From NCBI GenBank assembly GCA_004020365.1, contig SAQR01000001.1, forward strand, positions 117,904-164,077: 46,174 nt of DNA, given 5' to 3'. Origin of the DNA: Mesorhizobium sp. GTDB taxonomy: Bacteria; Pseudomonadota; Alphaproteobacteria; Rhizobiales; Rhizobiaceae. Made by a program: the position numbers and the translations under genes. Shown here piece after piece: positions 27,390 to 35,222 of this stretch (its first letter is position 1; every line of letters begins with the position of its first letter). The notes below the pieces were generated by a model. It worked only from the letters and a program-made list of their open reading frames with translations. It did not search any database and was not told the DNA's origin.

Positions 27390-28451
27390 TCACGACGCTC
27401 TTGCTTCGGCCGAGGCGCCGATCAGGCGCGCATAGGCGGAAACGTAGTTGCGGGTCATTCTTCTGGCAGAAAACCGCCTTTCGAAGACAGCTCGCACCTT
27501 CCGCCTGTCGAGCCGCAGCAAGTTGGGCACCGAGGCAACCGCGCCTTGCATGGAATCCACGATAAAACCGGTCACGCCTTGATCGACAATTTCCAGCATG
27601 GCGCCAGATTTCCAGGCGAGCACCGGCGTGCCGCAGGCCATCGCTTCTATGACGGCAAGACCGAACGGCTCCGGCCAGTCGATCGGGAATACCAGGCCGG
27701 CCGCCTTGCCGAGGAATTCCGCCTTCTTGTCTTCTTCGATCTCGCCAACATAATCGACACGATCGCCGTCGACCAGCGGCTCGACCATTTTGCGGAAATA
27801 AGCCCGGTCGTCGTCGCCGATCTTTGCTGCAAGCTTCAGTTTCAGCCCCGAGCGCAACGCGATCTCGATGGCCCGATCCGGACGCTTGTCGCGCGACATC
27901 CGGCCAAGGAAGGCGAGGTAGGGCTCCCCTGGGCTCGGCGCGAAAACCGGCTTGTAGAGTTCGGTCGGCAGCCCGTGGTGGATCGTCGCCAGCCAGTTGG
28001 CGTCGGCCAGCCCCGTCCGTTGGCTGCCGGACACGGAGATCATCGGAAAGGGCGGAAAACGCTTATAGGCCGGTGCCAGATCGACGTAGTCGAGCCTGCC
28101 ATGCGGCGTCGTCACCGTCCGCTCATGGATGTGCTCGAAGAAGGAAAAATGCAGGAAATGGCTGAGGTGGAAGTGAATGATATCAAACTCTTGAGATCGT
28201 TTCCTCACCTCGGAAAGCATCGAAAGGTGCGCAGCTGTCTCGGATTTCAGCGGGCTTGGGTCAAGACGCAGCGCACGGTCGCGACACGGCACTAATTTTG
28301 CCGAGGTCCTGGTATCGCCACTGGCGAACAAAGTTACGTCATGGCCGAGCTCGACCAACCCTTCGGTCAGATAGGAGACAATGCGCTCCGTGCCTCCGTA
28401 GAGCCGAGGCGGCACGGATTCGTGGAGCGGCGCCACATGGGCTATTTTCAT
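27390..28451 (-). CDS. Glycosyltransferase family 4 protein
   Basis: This 353-residue GT-B glycosyltransferase has N-terminal KIAHVAPLHESVPPRLYGGTERIV with the glycine loop, then YLAFLGRMSRDKRPDRAIEIA at the start of the donor domain, and the E-x7-E-like motif PEPFGLAVIEAMACGTPVLAW. It transfers sugar from an activated donor; acceptor and product are unknown. I chose ATG 28451 (MKIAHVAP); the longer frame adds a non-conserved N-terminus. It is first in the GT4, debranching-enzyme, GT20, phosphatase operon and diverges from a DUF982 gene. A GGAAC-containing candidate stress promoter lies about 40-60 nt upstream. Confidence 0.88.
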   Translation of the reverse strand: MKIAHVAPLHESVPPRLYGGTERIVSYLTEGLVELGHDVTLFASGDTRTSAKLVPCRDRALRLDPSPLKSETAAHLSMLSEVRKRSQEFDIIHFHLSHFLHFSFFEHIHERTVTTPHGRLDYVDLAPAYKRFPPFPMISVSGSQRTGLADANWLATIHHGLPTELYKPVFAPSPGEPYLAFLGRMSRDKRPDRAIEIALRSGLKLKLAAKIGDDDRAYFRKMVEPLVDGDRVDYVGEIEEDKKAEFLGKAAGLVFPIDWPEPFGLAVIEAMACGTPVLAWKSGAMLEIVDQGVTGFIVDSMQGAVASVPNLLRLDRRKVRAVFERRFSARRMTRNYVSAYARLIGASAEARAS

Positions 28452-28488
28452 AGGCTGGCATTTCCCAGAACGGTCTCGCTGATGTCGA

Positions 28489-28513
28489 AATGCACTACTC
28501 CCCCGAACGTTCC
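28489..28513 (-). promoter_or_regulatory. Candidate EcfG-type (general stress) promoter for the GT4-trehalose operon
   Basis: On the minus strand GGAAC (28509-28513 on plus) is followed after 16 nt by CATT (28489-28492). The alphaproteobacterial EcfG consensus is GGAAC, 16-17 nt, cGTT, so the -35 is exact and the -10 matches 3 of 4. It would start transcription about 30 nt before the GT4 ATG. A stress promoter would suit compatible-solute genes, but a single match is weak evidence. Confidence 0.35.
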
Positions 28514-28599
28514 CGCGTATGCCAAGAACTCGGGCGATGACATGGCGATTCACCCAGCCGGCCTGCCGCCGTTATCAAGCCTGTGGGGCGTTTTTGCCG

Positions 28600-28669
28600 G
28601 GAACCAATTGGCTGGCCGTGAATTTAATAAGGTTCGATCGAACGCATCGCGATCGACGCGGAGGAAAAG
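28600..28669 (+). promoter_or_regulatory. Leader shared by the two DUF982 genes
   Basis: The 70 nt before this ATG align by eye with the 70-80 nt before the other DUF982 gene (12.0 kb). Shared pieces are ttttgccgg-like, aaggttcgatc, gcgatcgac and ggaggaaa. GGAAC at 28600-28604 resembles an EcfG -35 here (GGAAG in copy 1), but the -10 is poor in both. A common leader suggests shared regulation after duplication. Confidence 0.45.
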
Positions 28670-28972
28670 ATGAATCGCCTGGAATTCTTTACGCCGGTGC
28701 GAATTGCGCGCGGGCACGGAGAACCTGTGGAAGAAATCGACAATGTCAGCGAAGCGATGACGTTTTTGCGCCACTGGCCGAAGGGTAGACGCGGCCCGGT
28801 GTATCAATGCGCGCTGAACTGCTGCGCTGCGGCACAGGCAGGTCAGATGTCTGCCGAGGAAGCAAGAAGGGCTTTTACGGGCTTTGCCCGGATCACCCGG
28901 CTCCTGGATGACGACATGGCGCTGCCGATACGCGGCGAAAAGATGGACAGCGCATACACGCCGAGGCGATAG
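28670..28972 (+). CDS. DUF982 family small protein (copy 2)
   Basis: This 100-residue paralogue of the protein at 12092-12394 has about 71 identical residues in an ungapped hand alignment. Conservation is strongest in the centre (GRRGPVY, NCC, MSAEEAR, AFTGFARITRLLD) and weakest in the last 15 residues. Function is unknown for the family. GGAGGAAA lies right before the ATG. It diverges from the trehalose-type operon and is convergent with a LuxR-type gene. Confidence 0.85.
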   Translation: MNRLEFFTPVRIARGHGEPVEEIDNVSEAMTFLRHWPKGRRGPVYQCALNCCAAAQAGQMSAEEARRAFTGFARITRLLDDDMALPIRGEKMDSAYTPRR

Positions 28973-29062
28973 ACGCCACGCTGCTAGATGCCAGTTTACC
29001 GACCAGCCCAGTTGGCGAGCGGCATCACGGCGACATCGGCGATCTGCGTCGGTGCGCAGGAT

Positions 29063-29086
29063 GCCCGGACGCCCGGACGCCCGGAT
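29063..29086. repeat. Three 8-bp tandem repeats
   Basis: gcccggac is repeated at 29063-29070 and 29071-29078, with gcccggat at 29079-29086, in the gap between the convergent DUF982 and LuxR-type genes. It is a simple slippage repeat with no visible function. Confidence 0.7.
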
Positions 29087-29104
29087 TCAGGCCGGCCTCA
29101 AAAT

Positions 29105-29845
29105 TTATGGCAAGACCGAAATGCGCCCTAGAAGAGCCACCAGTTCCGCCTGACGTCTTGTTTCGGTCTTGGCGAACAGCGAGGCAAGCTGTGAGCGGAT
29201 CGTGGTGCGGCTGAGCCGCCAACTGCGGGCGATCTCCAACGGCGCATCGCCCTGAGCCAAACGCAGAGCCAGATGCGTTTCCGCGCTCGTCAAGCCAAAC
29301 ATCCTTTGCAGTGTCTGAGGATTTGGCCCCGACCTGTTCACACGGCCAAGCAATGCCACGATGCTCGTTCCGTCGGGGGCGATAAGACCGTTCTCCTTCA
29401 GGACCACCGGCCTGTCACCTGTGCTGCGGATCACCACCCAGGAAAGCGAGCCTGGCAGGAAAGGCGCCGGAACGTTTGCGACCAGCCGTTTTAGGGCTAC
29501 CGAAAGCTCACTGGCTGTATCAACCGCTTCGCCTTTGTGCTCCAGCGTGGGGTGCTCCGGCGTGGGGCGCTCCAGCGTGGTTAGAGCGGCCGCGTTCCAT
29601 TCGATTACTTTTCTGTCGCGGTTTAGTACGAGATAACCACAGCCGAGGCGATCAAGCATGCCGGTGACGGATTCCAGGCTGCGTCTCTTTGGTTCCTCGC
29701 CCCCTGTCTCCAGCCGATCTGATGCACGACCTGAAGGATAAGCATATAACGGCCGCGTCACCTGCGCGTCAGCGTTATACTTGGCTCCTGTCGTGATGTA
29801 CCGGTCTCCTGCAACGGCATCACTGTATCTATCGATCATAGTCAT
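29105..29845 (-). CDS. LuxR-type helix-turn-helix regulator with PAS-like N-terminus
   Basis: This 246-residue putative transcription factor has a C-terminal LuxR-like helix-turn-helix (about 180-240: FGLTSAETHLALRLAQGD, ARSWRLSRTTIRSQLASLFAKTE). The central region (about 62-150, LGCGYLVLNRDRKVIEWNAAA) reads like a PAS fold. There is no receiver domain. A run of three 5-residue repeats (TLERP, TPEHP, TLEHK) interrupts the PAS-like part. GGGGAGG lies 7 nt before the ATG. It diverges from an HWE-type kinase gene across a 245-nt region. Its ligand is unknown. Confidence 0.85.
   Translation of the reverse strand: MTMIDRYSDAVAGDRYITTGAKYNADAQVTRPLYAYPSGRASDRLETGGEEPKRRSLESVTGMLDRLGCGYLVLNRDRKVIEWNAAALTTLERPTPEHPTLEHKGEAVDTASELSVALKRLVANVPAPFLPGSLSWVVIRSTGDRPVVLKENGLIAPDGTSIVALLGRVNRSGPNPQTLQRMFGLTSAETHLALRLAQGDAPLEIARSWRLSRTTIRSQLASLFAKTETRRQAELVALLGRISVLP
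29538..29582 (-). repeat. In-frame 15-bp tandem repeat (three copies) in the LuxR-type gene
   Basis: Three adjacent near-identical 15-mers (29538-29552, 29553-29567, 29568-29582), each close to tgctccagcgtgggg, encode TLERP-TPEHP-TLEHK in the regulator's PAS-like region. Because the unit is a multiple of three, gain or loss of copies would keep the frame. Confidence 0.75.
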
Positions 29846-30032
29846 TTTTCAACCTCCCCAAAGGTCCATCAGCCCGTAATAACATGTCCGGGATTTACGA
29901 ACAGTCTTCTTGCGCAGGGCTCGCAAAAAATGCGCTCCCTACTATCGTGAAACTCATTATATTCTGATGAGTCTGTTCGCCCCTGTTTGATAAAATGCGC
30001 GCTGTGATAGTGGTATGGCAATCCCGCAGTCG

Positions 30033-30075
30033 GACTAGGTTGTACGTTTTTTGCTCTAGTCTCGACGGCCTAGTC
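30033..30075 (+). promoter_or_regulatory. Repeated ctagtc hexamers upstream of the HWE kinase gene
   Basis: gactag at 30033-30038 and ctagtc at 30056-30061 form an inverted pair 23 bp apart (start to start). A further ctagtc at 30070-30075 lies 14 bp on. All are within 60 nt of the kinase ATG (30091). They may be binding sites for one of the two local LuxR-type regulators. This rests on spacing and repetition only. Confidence 0.35.
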
Positions 30076-30090
30076 AAAAGGTATTAGTCT

Positions 30091-31839
30091 ATGTCGATGA
30101 ACTGGCAGTCGCGCAGGTCGGATTTGAACCCATCAGGCAGACTGCTAACTCACCTTGCCTCCGCATCGGTACTGGCTGCTACGCTGATATTTGAAACAAC
30201 AGCGTCAGTGCACATCGGAGAAGGGTCGAGTTTCCTGGAATTTATTCCAGCTATTATTATCATTTCCTACCTTGAAGACCGTGGGCCTGCGCTTGCGGCG
30301 ACAATCCTGATGGTGGCTGCCGGCTTATGGACACGAAGCACACTGCATGGTCAGATCTCCGGCGAAGACTGGGCGCGCGCCGTTCTGCTTCTGATTTCCG
30401 GTGGCGTGATTGCCATGACATTCCATCGGCTGCGGCAGGACGTGCGTGAGCTGCTGGAGGTAGCCGAAGCCAGACTCGCTGCCGTCGAAGCAACCGAAAG
30501 CCGCTATCGTTGGGCTTTCGAGCGCGCCGCCATGGGGTTCGCAAACACCAACGAGAAAGGTGAGTTGCTGCAATCCAACAGACGCCTCAGCGAGATGACA
30601 GGCTACGCGGAGGAGGAGCTTGCCCAATTGCAGCTGGAGACACTCGTTCATCCGGACGACCGTGACGCCTTGGCGCAATTGCTGGCTGGCCTGGGCAAAG
30701 ACTCTGCTTCGTTCGCTTCGGAGGTGCGTCTGTTAAGAAAGAACGGTTCGGCATTCTGGGCGCGGCTGACGCTGTCTTTGTCCGTGCCCGACGGGGTTCT
30801 CTCAGAGACCATTTTCGTGGTGGTCGACGATATCTCGGGACGACGAGCCGTGCACGAAGCGCTTCGGGCTCAGAAGGAGTGGCTGGATCTCGCTTTGTCT
30901 GCCGGACGCCTGGCCACGTGGCGGATCGACCTTAAAGACGGCATCGTCACCGGTTCGGGCGCATTCTGGGACATTCTCGGACTGTCTCCGGCCGGCAGCC
31001 GCCGGTTGGAGGAACTGTCGGCCGTCGTTCATCCGGCTGACTGGCCAAAGCTGGCTGTATCGAGAAAGCTCGCATCGGTCACGAACTACGACGTCGAGAT
31101 TCGCGTCCGACGACCGGACGGACATATCCGCTGGGTTGCTCTGCGCGGACGGGAAGAGAAATACGATGATCGTCTACAGCGGCTTGGCGTGGCCGCCGAC
31201 CTGACCGAGCGACGGCAAACCACGCTGCTGCGTGCCGCGGCAAAGAAGCGGGAGCGCATCATGCTCGAGCAACGCCACAGGTTCATCAACCTGTTCCCGG
31301 TGATCACGGCACTGGTGAACATGGTCAATGTTCCCGAGAACAATGTCGCCAGGTACAAGGAGACGCTCATCGACAGGATTCGTTCGCTCGAGGCAACGCA
31401 TCTGCTGCTCTCGGGCAACAGCAGCGGGTCGGGGATGCTTCACGATCTCGTTGTCCAGGAGTTGCAACCGTATATGGGGACACGCGAAATATCTGTCAGC
31501 GGTCCCTCGGTTACGATGTCGGGAGGCGCCGCCGAGAGCTTTGCGATGATTGTTCACGAGCTTGCGACCAATTCCTTGAAACATGGAGCGCTTGGCGATT
31601 CAAAAGGCCGGGTCGAGGTAAATTGGACGTTCGCATCGGAAGATGCGGGCGGTGACATCGTGTTCGACTGGGTGGAATCAGGGCGGCGGCGCCCTTCAAA
31701 GGTTGTCCGCCATGGTTTTGGTTCGATGATAATCGGAGTGGATGGGGCGCCGCTTGTCGGTCACTCTCCCAAGCTGGAAATGACGGATCACGGGCTGCGA
31801 TATTCGCTGCGGCTGTCGCGCAAGGAAATCGGCCCTTGA
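30091..31839 (+). CDS. Membrane PAS sensor kinase, HWE type
   Basis: This 582-residue sensor kinase has several hydrophobic segments in the first 110 residues (a small membrane sensor), then PAS1 at about 135-260 and PAS2 at about 265-385. The phosphoacceptor region is His396 in LEQRHRFINLF. The ATPase domain has MIVHELATNSLKHGAL as N-box and the WVESG motif that gives HWE kinases their name. This family phosphorylates single-domain or NarL/PhyR-type partners. The NarL-type regulator gene lies convergent, 68 nt downstream, and is the likely partner. AAGG about 10 nt upstream supports the ATG at 30091; a second ATG is at 30097. Confidence 0.9.
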   Translation: MSMNWQSRRSDLNPSGRLLTHLASASVLAATLIFETTASVHIGEGSSFLEFIPAIIIISYLEDRGPALAATILMVAAGLWTRSTLHGQISGEDWARAVLLLISGGVIAMTFHRLRQDVRELLEVAEARLAAVEATESRYRWAFERAAMGFANTNEKGELLQSNRRLSEMTGYAEEELAQLQLETLVHPDDRDALAQLLAGLGKDSASFASEVRLLRKNGSAFWARLTLSLSVPDGVLSETIFVVVDDISGRRAVHEALRAQKEWLDLALSAGRLATWRIDLKDGIVTGSGAFWDILGLSPAGSRRLEELSAVVHPADWPKLAVSRKLASVTNYDVEIRVRRPDGHIRWVALRGREEKYDDRLQRLGVAADLTERRQTTLLRAAAKKRERIMLEQRHRFINLFPVITALVNMVNVPENNVARYKETLIDRIRSLEATHLLLSGNSSGSGMLHDLVVQELQPYMGTREISVSGPSVTMSGGAAESFAMIVHELATNSLKHGALGDSKGRVEVNWTFASEDAGGDIVFDWVESGRRRPSKVVRHGFGSMIIGVDGAPLVGHSPKLEMTDHGLRYSLRLSRKEIGP

Positions 31840-31907
31840 CGCCAGCGGGCCAGGATCGGAAGCGTTTAACTGCGCCCCTTGCGTATCGAAAGAACGTGGC
31901 GCTCTAA

Positions 31908-32582
31908 CTAATTGATATCCCTCGTTAACCACGTCTTCAGCATAACGGCAGCCTCCGTCCGATTCCGCACCCCAAGCTCACGCAGAACTGCAGCGGCATG
32001 GATTTTCGTCGTCGCTTCGGCGATCTCCAGATCGCGCGCAATTTCCTTGTTCGAATACCCTTCCGCCATCAGCTTGAGGACCTCCTTTTGCCTCGAGGTC
32101 AGCCTGCCCAGATTGCCAGAGGTGGTGCGTCGGTGCGGGACATGCTCGGAGGGAGCAGGTGCGTGAGGTGCTGGCGCCCCACCGGGGCGCGACAGAAGTG
32201 CAGGGACGTAGATGCGGCCCGAGAGGATTTCGTTGACGGCCATAACGACCTCCTCGTCTCTTTGCGACTTTACGATATAGCCGTGCAGTCCGATCGACAG
32301 AGCCGTGAGTATCTCCGAGCGTGAATCGTTTCCGGAAACGATCGCAAATCGCGTATCCGGATAAGCTGTCAGAATGCCGCCGAGCACTTCCTGATTGAAC
32401 AATCCCGGCATGTTCAGGTCCAGGATCGCAAGATCAACGGACGCCTGCTCGGCCAGCAGACTGAGCGCGGCGTCGAAACACGACGCCTCAAATATCTCCA
32501 CACCTGGAATGCCTGCGCTCAGAGCCAATCGCAGGCCACGACGATACAGGCCGTGATCGTCGGCGATGACGATTCGATACAT
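31908..32582 (-). CDS. NarL/FixJ-family response regulator
   Basis: This 224-residue regulator has a receiver at about 1-120 (Asp8/Asp9, phosphoacceptor Asp55 in ILDLNMPG, Lys near IVKSQRD) and a Pro/Ala/His-rich linker at about 130-155. The LuxR-type helix-turn-helix is at about 160-217 (LTSRQKEVLKLMAEGYSNKEIARDL). It is convergent with the HWE-type kinase gene, its likely phosphodonor. Codon use and composition match the neighbours. Target genes are unknown; the adjacent LuxR-type gene is a candidate. Confidence 0.92.
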   Translation of the reverse strand: MYRIVIADDHGLYRRGLRLALSAGIPGVEIFEASCFDAALSLLAEQASVDLAILDLNMPGLFNQEVLGGILTAYPDTRFAIVSGNDSRSEILTALSIGLHGYIVKSQRDEEVVMAVNEILSGRIYVPALLSRPGGAPAPHAPAPSEHVPHRRTTSGNLGRLTSRQKEVLKLMAEGYSNKEIARDLEIAEATTKIHAAAVLRELGVRNRTEAAVMLKTWLTRDIN

Positions 32583-32965
32583 TGAACTACCCCAACGAAA
32601 TCTGCATGGATCGAACGGTCACCGGCCTTTGGAGTCGTGGCCAATCACTCGTCAATTCATCCAGTCAACGCCAGCGGTGCCCCAACACCGCAAGCCCTGA
32701 TTGCTAATATAATCCGAAAAGGCAGGTAAGGCTCCTCTTTTTTTGAAGCCTGTCAACGGGAGCCGCTGAACACGTTCTGAACAATTCGAATTATCCGTTC
32801 CTATCCTCGAGGACCATGTGCCAAGGCCCTGAGACGGTGCCGATAGCTCGCAATCGCCAATGCCGATAGCAAGGCGTGTTTTTCGTTTGCCGATCGGGAA
32901 CTTAGTGATTTAACTTCCACACAATTGTCGGGCACCGCGACCGGCAAGACAGGAAGGGGGCTGTC
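32583..32965. other. 383-nt intergenic region without a supported gene
   Basis: This gap between the NarL-type regulator (minus) and the HemK-like methyltransferase (plus) is somewhat AT-richer than its surroundings. It contains a ggctcc (32730-32735) / ggagcc (32759-32764) inverted pair around a run of seven T, and the palindrome ttcgaa near 32785. I see no convincing open frame; a long reverse frame over 32801-33640 is the shadow of the methyltransferase. Both flanking promoters should lie here. Confidence 0.4.
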
Positions 32966-33652
32966 GTGAGCGAAGAGATCAGTGTCGCCGAAGCCTACCG
33001 CAAAGGCCGCACCATCTTCATGGGGCTGGAGTTGCTCATCGCGCCCGGTGCGCTCGTTCCCCGGCCGGAGACGGAGTTGCTCGGCACGACCGCACTTGAT
33101 GTTCTGCGGCGAATGAACCTGTCGGCGCCGCGGGTTGTCGACATGTGCTGCGGGGCCGGCAATCTGGCCTGCGCCATCGCGCATTACGCTCCTGCCGCGC
33201 AGGTCTGGGCGAGCGATCTCACCGATGGATGCGTCGAGGTCGCGCGCCGCAACGTCGCCCATCACGACATGGCAGATCGCGTGTCGGTGCTGAGGGGTGA
33301 CTTGTTCGGTGCTTTCTCGAATTTGGAGCTCGACAGTGCGATCGACGTGATCGTCTGCAACCCGCCATACATTTCGGAAAAGCGGCTCGAGGGCGACCGC
33401 GCGCATCTGACCGAGTTCGAGCCGCGGGAAGCGTTTGCAGCCGGCCCCTACGGCCTGAGCATCCATATGCGGGTGATCAAGGACGCGCCGCGCTACTTGC
33501 GGCGCGGAGGCATCCTGCTCTTCGAGGTCGGTCTCGGCCAGGACCGGCAGGTCATGCGTTTGCTGGAGCGCTCGAAGTCCTTCGAGGGGATCCGGGTGGT
33601 CACGAACGAAGCCGGCGAGGGAAGGGTGGTGGTGGGACACGCCACGCCGTGA
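32966..33652 (+). CDS. HemK/PrmC-like methyltransferase domain protein
   Basis: This 228-residue class I methyltransferase has VVDMCCGAGNLACAIAHYAP as motif I (about 57-76), an ASDLTDGCVEVAR acidic loop, and VCNPPYISE, the NPPY signature of N5-glutamine and adenine methyltransferases. GALVPRPETELL matches the PrmC region just before the catalytic domain, but most of the usual N-terminal helical domain is absent (PrmC is about 280 residues). It is therefore probably not the housekeeping release-factor methyltransferase. It starts with GTG after an aggaaggggg site. Its substrate is unknown and no partner gene is evident. Confidence 0.82.
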   Translation: MSEEISVAEAYRKGRTIFMGLELLIAPGALVPRPETELLGTTALDVLRRMNLSAPRVVDMCCGAGNLACAIAHYAPAAQVWASDLTDGCVEVARRNVAHHDMADRVSVLRGDLFGAFSNLELDSAIDVIVCNPPYISEKRLEGDRAHLTEFEPREAFAAGPYGLSIHMRVIKDAPRYLRRGGILLFEVGLGQDRQVMRLLERSKSFEGIRVVTNEAGEGRVVVGHATP

Positions 33653-33735
33653 GCGTCAGCCATGCCGCAACTGCTGGCTCAATTCGCGGTGTTCACGGTT
33701 CTGGCGCGCTCCAGCAAAAAGCGAAAAAGTGGCGC

Positions 33736-34158
33736 TTACTCGCGTCTCTGGTTAGCTTTTTGGGCTTTTCTTGATTGATTCGGTGCTATTACAAGCCCGC
33801 TGTCGTCTGGGTTTGCGTCGGAGACAAAGCTGTATGCAAAGATCTGTCCCCGGTTCTCGTCGGTTACTCGGATCCAATCCTTTTCCCACCTTCGCAGCGT
33901 AACATGTCGATCTGTCGACATGGCGGCGGCTTTGAAAGGGCTCGGCGCGTTGATGACACGCACCGAAATCACGTCATCGCCCTCCATTTGTTCGACGAGG
34001 TACGTCTGCATAAAGGCCTCCCCAGCGCCCATTGCAACCCAAACGTCAGCCAAAGAGTTCGGTTGCAGCATAGCAAAGAGATTTTCGACAAATGTGACGG
34101 CCCGACGAGCCGGTCTGAGAACGGTGGCCGGCTCAGTAAAATACGGATGTTTCTGCAT
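33736..34158 (-). CDS. Hypothetical protein
   Basis: I do not recognise this protein. The 140-residue reading starts MQKHPYFTEPATVLRPARRAVTF, has a mixed-charge body with no membrane segment or signal peptide, and ends in a Lys/Arg/Gln-rich tail. The frame remains open upstream to 34335, overlapping the BKACE gene end, so the start at 34158 is a judgement; its ribosome-binding site is poor. GC content looks lower than in the neighbours, suggesting an accessory or recently acquired gene. It is convergent with the HemK-like gene and lies downstream of the BKACE gene on the same strand. Confidence 0.5.
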   Translation of the reverse strand: MQKHPYFTEPATVLRPARRAVTFVENLFAMLQPNSLADVWVAMGAGEAFMQTYLVEQMEGDDVISVRVINAPSPFKAAAMSTDRHVTLRRWEKDWIRVTDENRGQIFAYSFVSDANPDDSGLVIAPNQSRKAQKANQRRE

Positions 34159-34270
34159 ATGAAACCCGCCCGGGCTGGTCGCCCAAGCCGCCTTCAGGTC
34201 GCTTACGTTTCGGATCTTGCCGGCGCATTTGATGAGAGAGGAAGCCCGATTCAAAGCGCGCGGGCGAGGC

Positions 34271-35128
34271 TTAGCCCCGGATCGACCAAGCGGCGCGCAG
34301 GTCGTTGGCTTGGGCGATCCTGACGCCGCAAGCAATCAGAGCGCCTTTGGTCGCTGTTACGAGCGCGGCATTGTCCCTGGCGATTGTGCCGTCGGCCAAA
34401 GTAAAATTGTTCTCGAAACCGACGCGGGCATGACCGCCCAGCAGCGCACCGGCGGTAACGCAAGCGGTTTCTTGCCGACCGAAGGCACAGACCATCCAGT
34501 GCGCGAAGCGCGGGCGGTCCTGCGCAAGGAAGGGCAGCAGATCGGCCGGTCGCGAGACCTGTCCCGGCGTGTAGCGGCCGAGCACATAGAGCACCGGGAT
34601 GTCGTCGAAAGGCACCAGCCCGCGCTGCTGCATGGCGGCCAGGGCCGACGCCTCTTCGGGCGCGTAAAGGATTATCTGAGGGGCGATCCGCTCGCTCTTC
34701 AACCACGCCAGGAACTGCGCGAAAGCGGTCTCATGGGCAGCGTCCGGCACCAGTTCGCGCAGCGCCAGCGAAACCGCCTCAGGGCGGGCAGCGCGCACCA
34801 CCGCCATCTGCTCGGCCGGCCGGTAGCGGCCGACCGCTTCGCTGGTGATCTGGATGATCAGCCGCTCGCCCACCGCATCACGTATCGCTTTCGTCGTCTC
34901 GCGATAGGCGTTCGCGTCGAGCAAATGGCCGCCGTCGCGGTCGCGGACATGGGTATGGATCATGGCGGCGCCCGCCTCGAGGCAGGCCGCGGCGGTCCGG
35001 GCCAATTCCTGGGGGCCGATCGGCAGGGCAGGGTGGTCTTGCTTGCCACGTCGTCCGCCATTCGGCGCAACGGCGATTGCCGTCGGTGCGATAAGTCCGG
35101 GGCCGGTCGCGTCCTTGTCGACGATCAT
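34271..35128 (-). CDS. BKACE family beta-keto acid cleavage enzyme (3-keto-5-aminohexanoate cleavage-like)
   Basis: This 285-residue TIM-barrel enzyme belongs to the DUF849/BKACE family. These Zn-dependent enzymes combine a beta-keto acid with acetyl-CoA to yield acetoacetate plus a CoA ester. Metal-site residues fit: His58 and His60 in MIHTHVRDRDG and Glu239 in GGHARVGFEN. Substrates differ across the family, so the name from lysine fermentation is not reliable here. It diverges from a class III aminotransferase gene across 94 nt. The two could act in sequence: the aminotransferase makes a beta-keto acid from a beta-amino acid, and this enzyme cleaves it. That pathway is inference. Confidence 0.88.
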   Translation of the reverse strand: MIVDKDATGPGLIAPTAIAVAPNGGRRGKQDHPALPIGPQELARTAAACLEAGAAMIHTHVRDRDGGHLLDANAYRETTKAIRDAVGERLIIQITSEAVGRYRPAEQMAVVRAARPEAVSLALRELVPDAAHETAFAQFLAWLKSERIAPQIILYAPEEASALAAMQQRGLVPFDDIPVLYVLGRYTPGQVSRPADLLPFLAQDRPRFAHWMVCAFGRQETACVTAGALLGGHARVGFENNFTLADGTIARDNAALVTATKGALIACGVRIAQANDLRAAWSIRG

Positions 35129-35153
35129 AGGCTCAGTCCAATTGTTTCAGTAT

Positions 35154-35178
35154 TGCACAGTATGTAACATCTGTTGCA
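35154..35178. promoter_or_regulatory. Inverted repeat in the BKACE/aminotransferase divergent promoter
   Basis: tgcacag (35154-35160) and ctgttgca (35171-35178) form an imperfect inverted repeat around atgtaacat (35162-35170), in the 94-nt gap between divergent starts. The core tgtaaca also occurs at the start of the nearby rpiR-type gene (37429-37435). This makes it a candidate RpiR-type operator. No footprint or alignment supports it yet. Confidence 0.4.
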
Positions 35179-35222
35179 TGATAGGTTCGCTGCAAATCGC
35201 GCCATCGTCAATCGGGGAAGGC

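Noticed and set aside
29063-29086. Short tandem repeats as a CRISPR array
   Set aside because: Units are 8 bp with no spacers; this is a simple slippage repeat.
32801-33640. Reverse-strand 279-codon frame opposite the HemK-like gene
   Set aside because: It lacks family features and mirrors a motif-bearing gene; high GC creates such shadows.
34962-35222. Long upstream extension of the aminotransferase frame
   Set aside because: It runs antisense through the BKACE gene start; family start and ribosome-binding site support ATG 35223.
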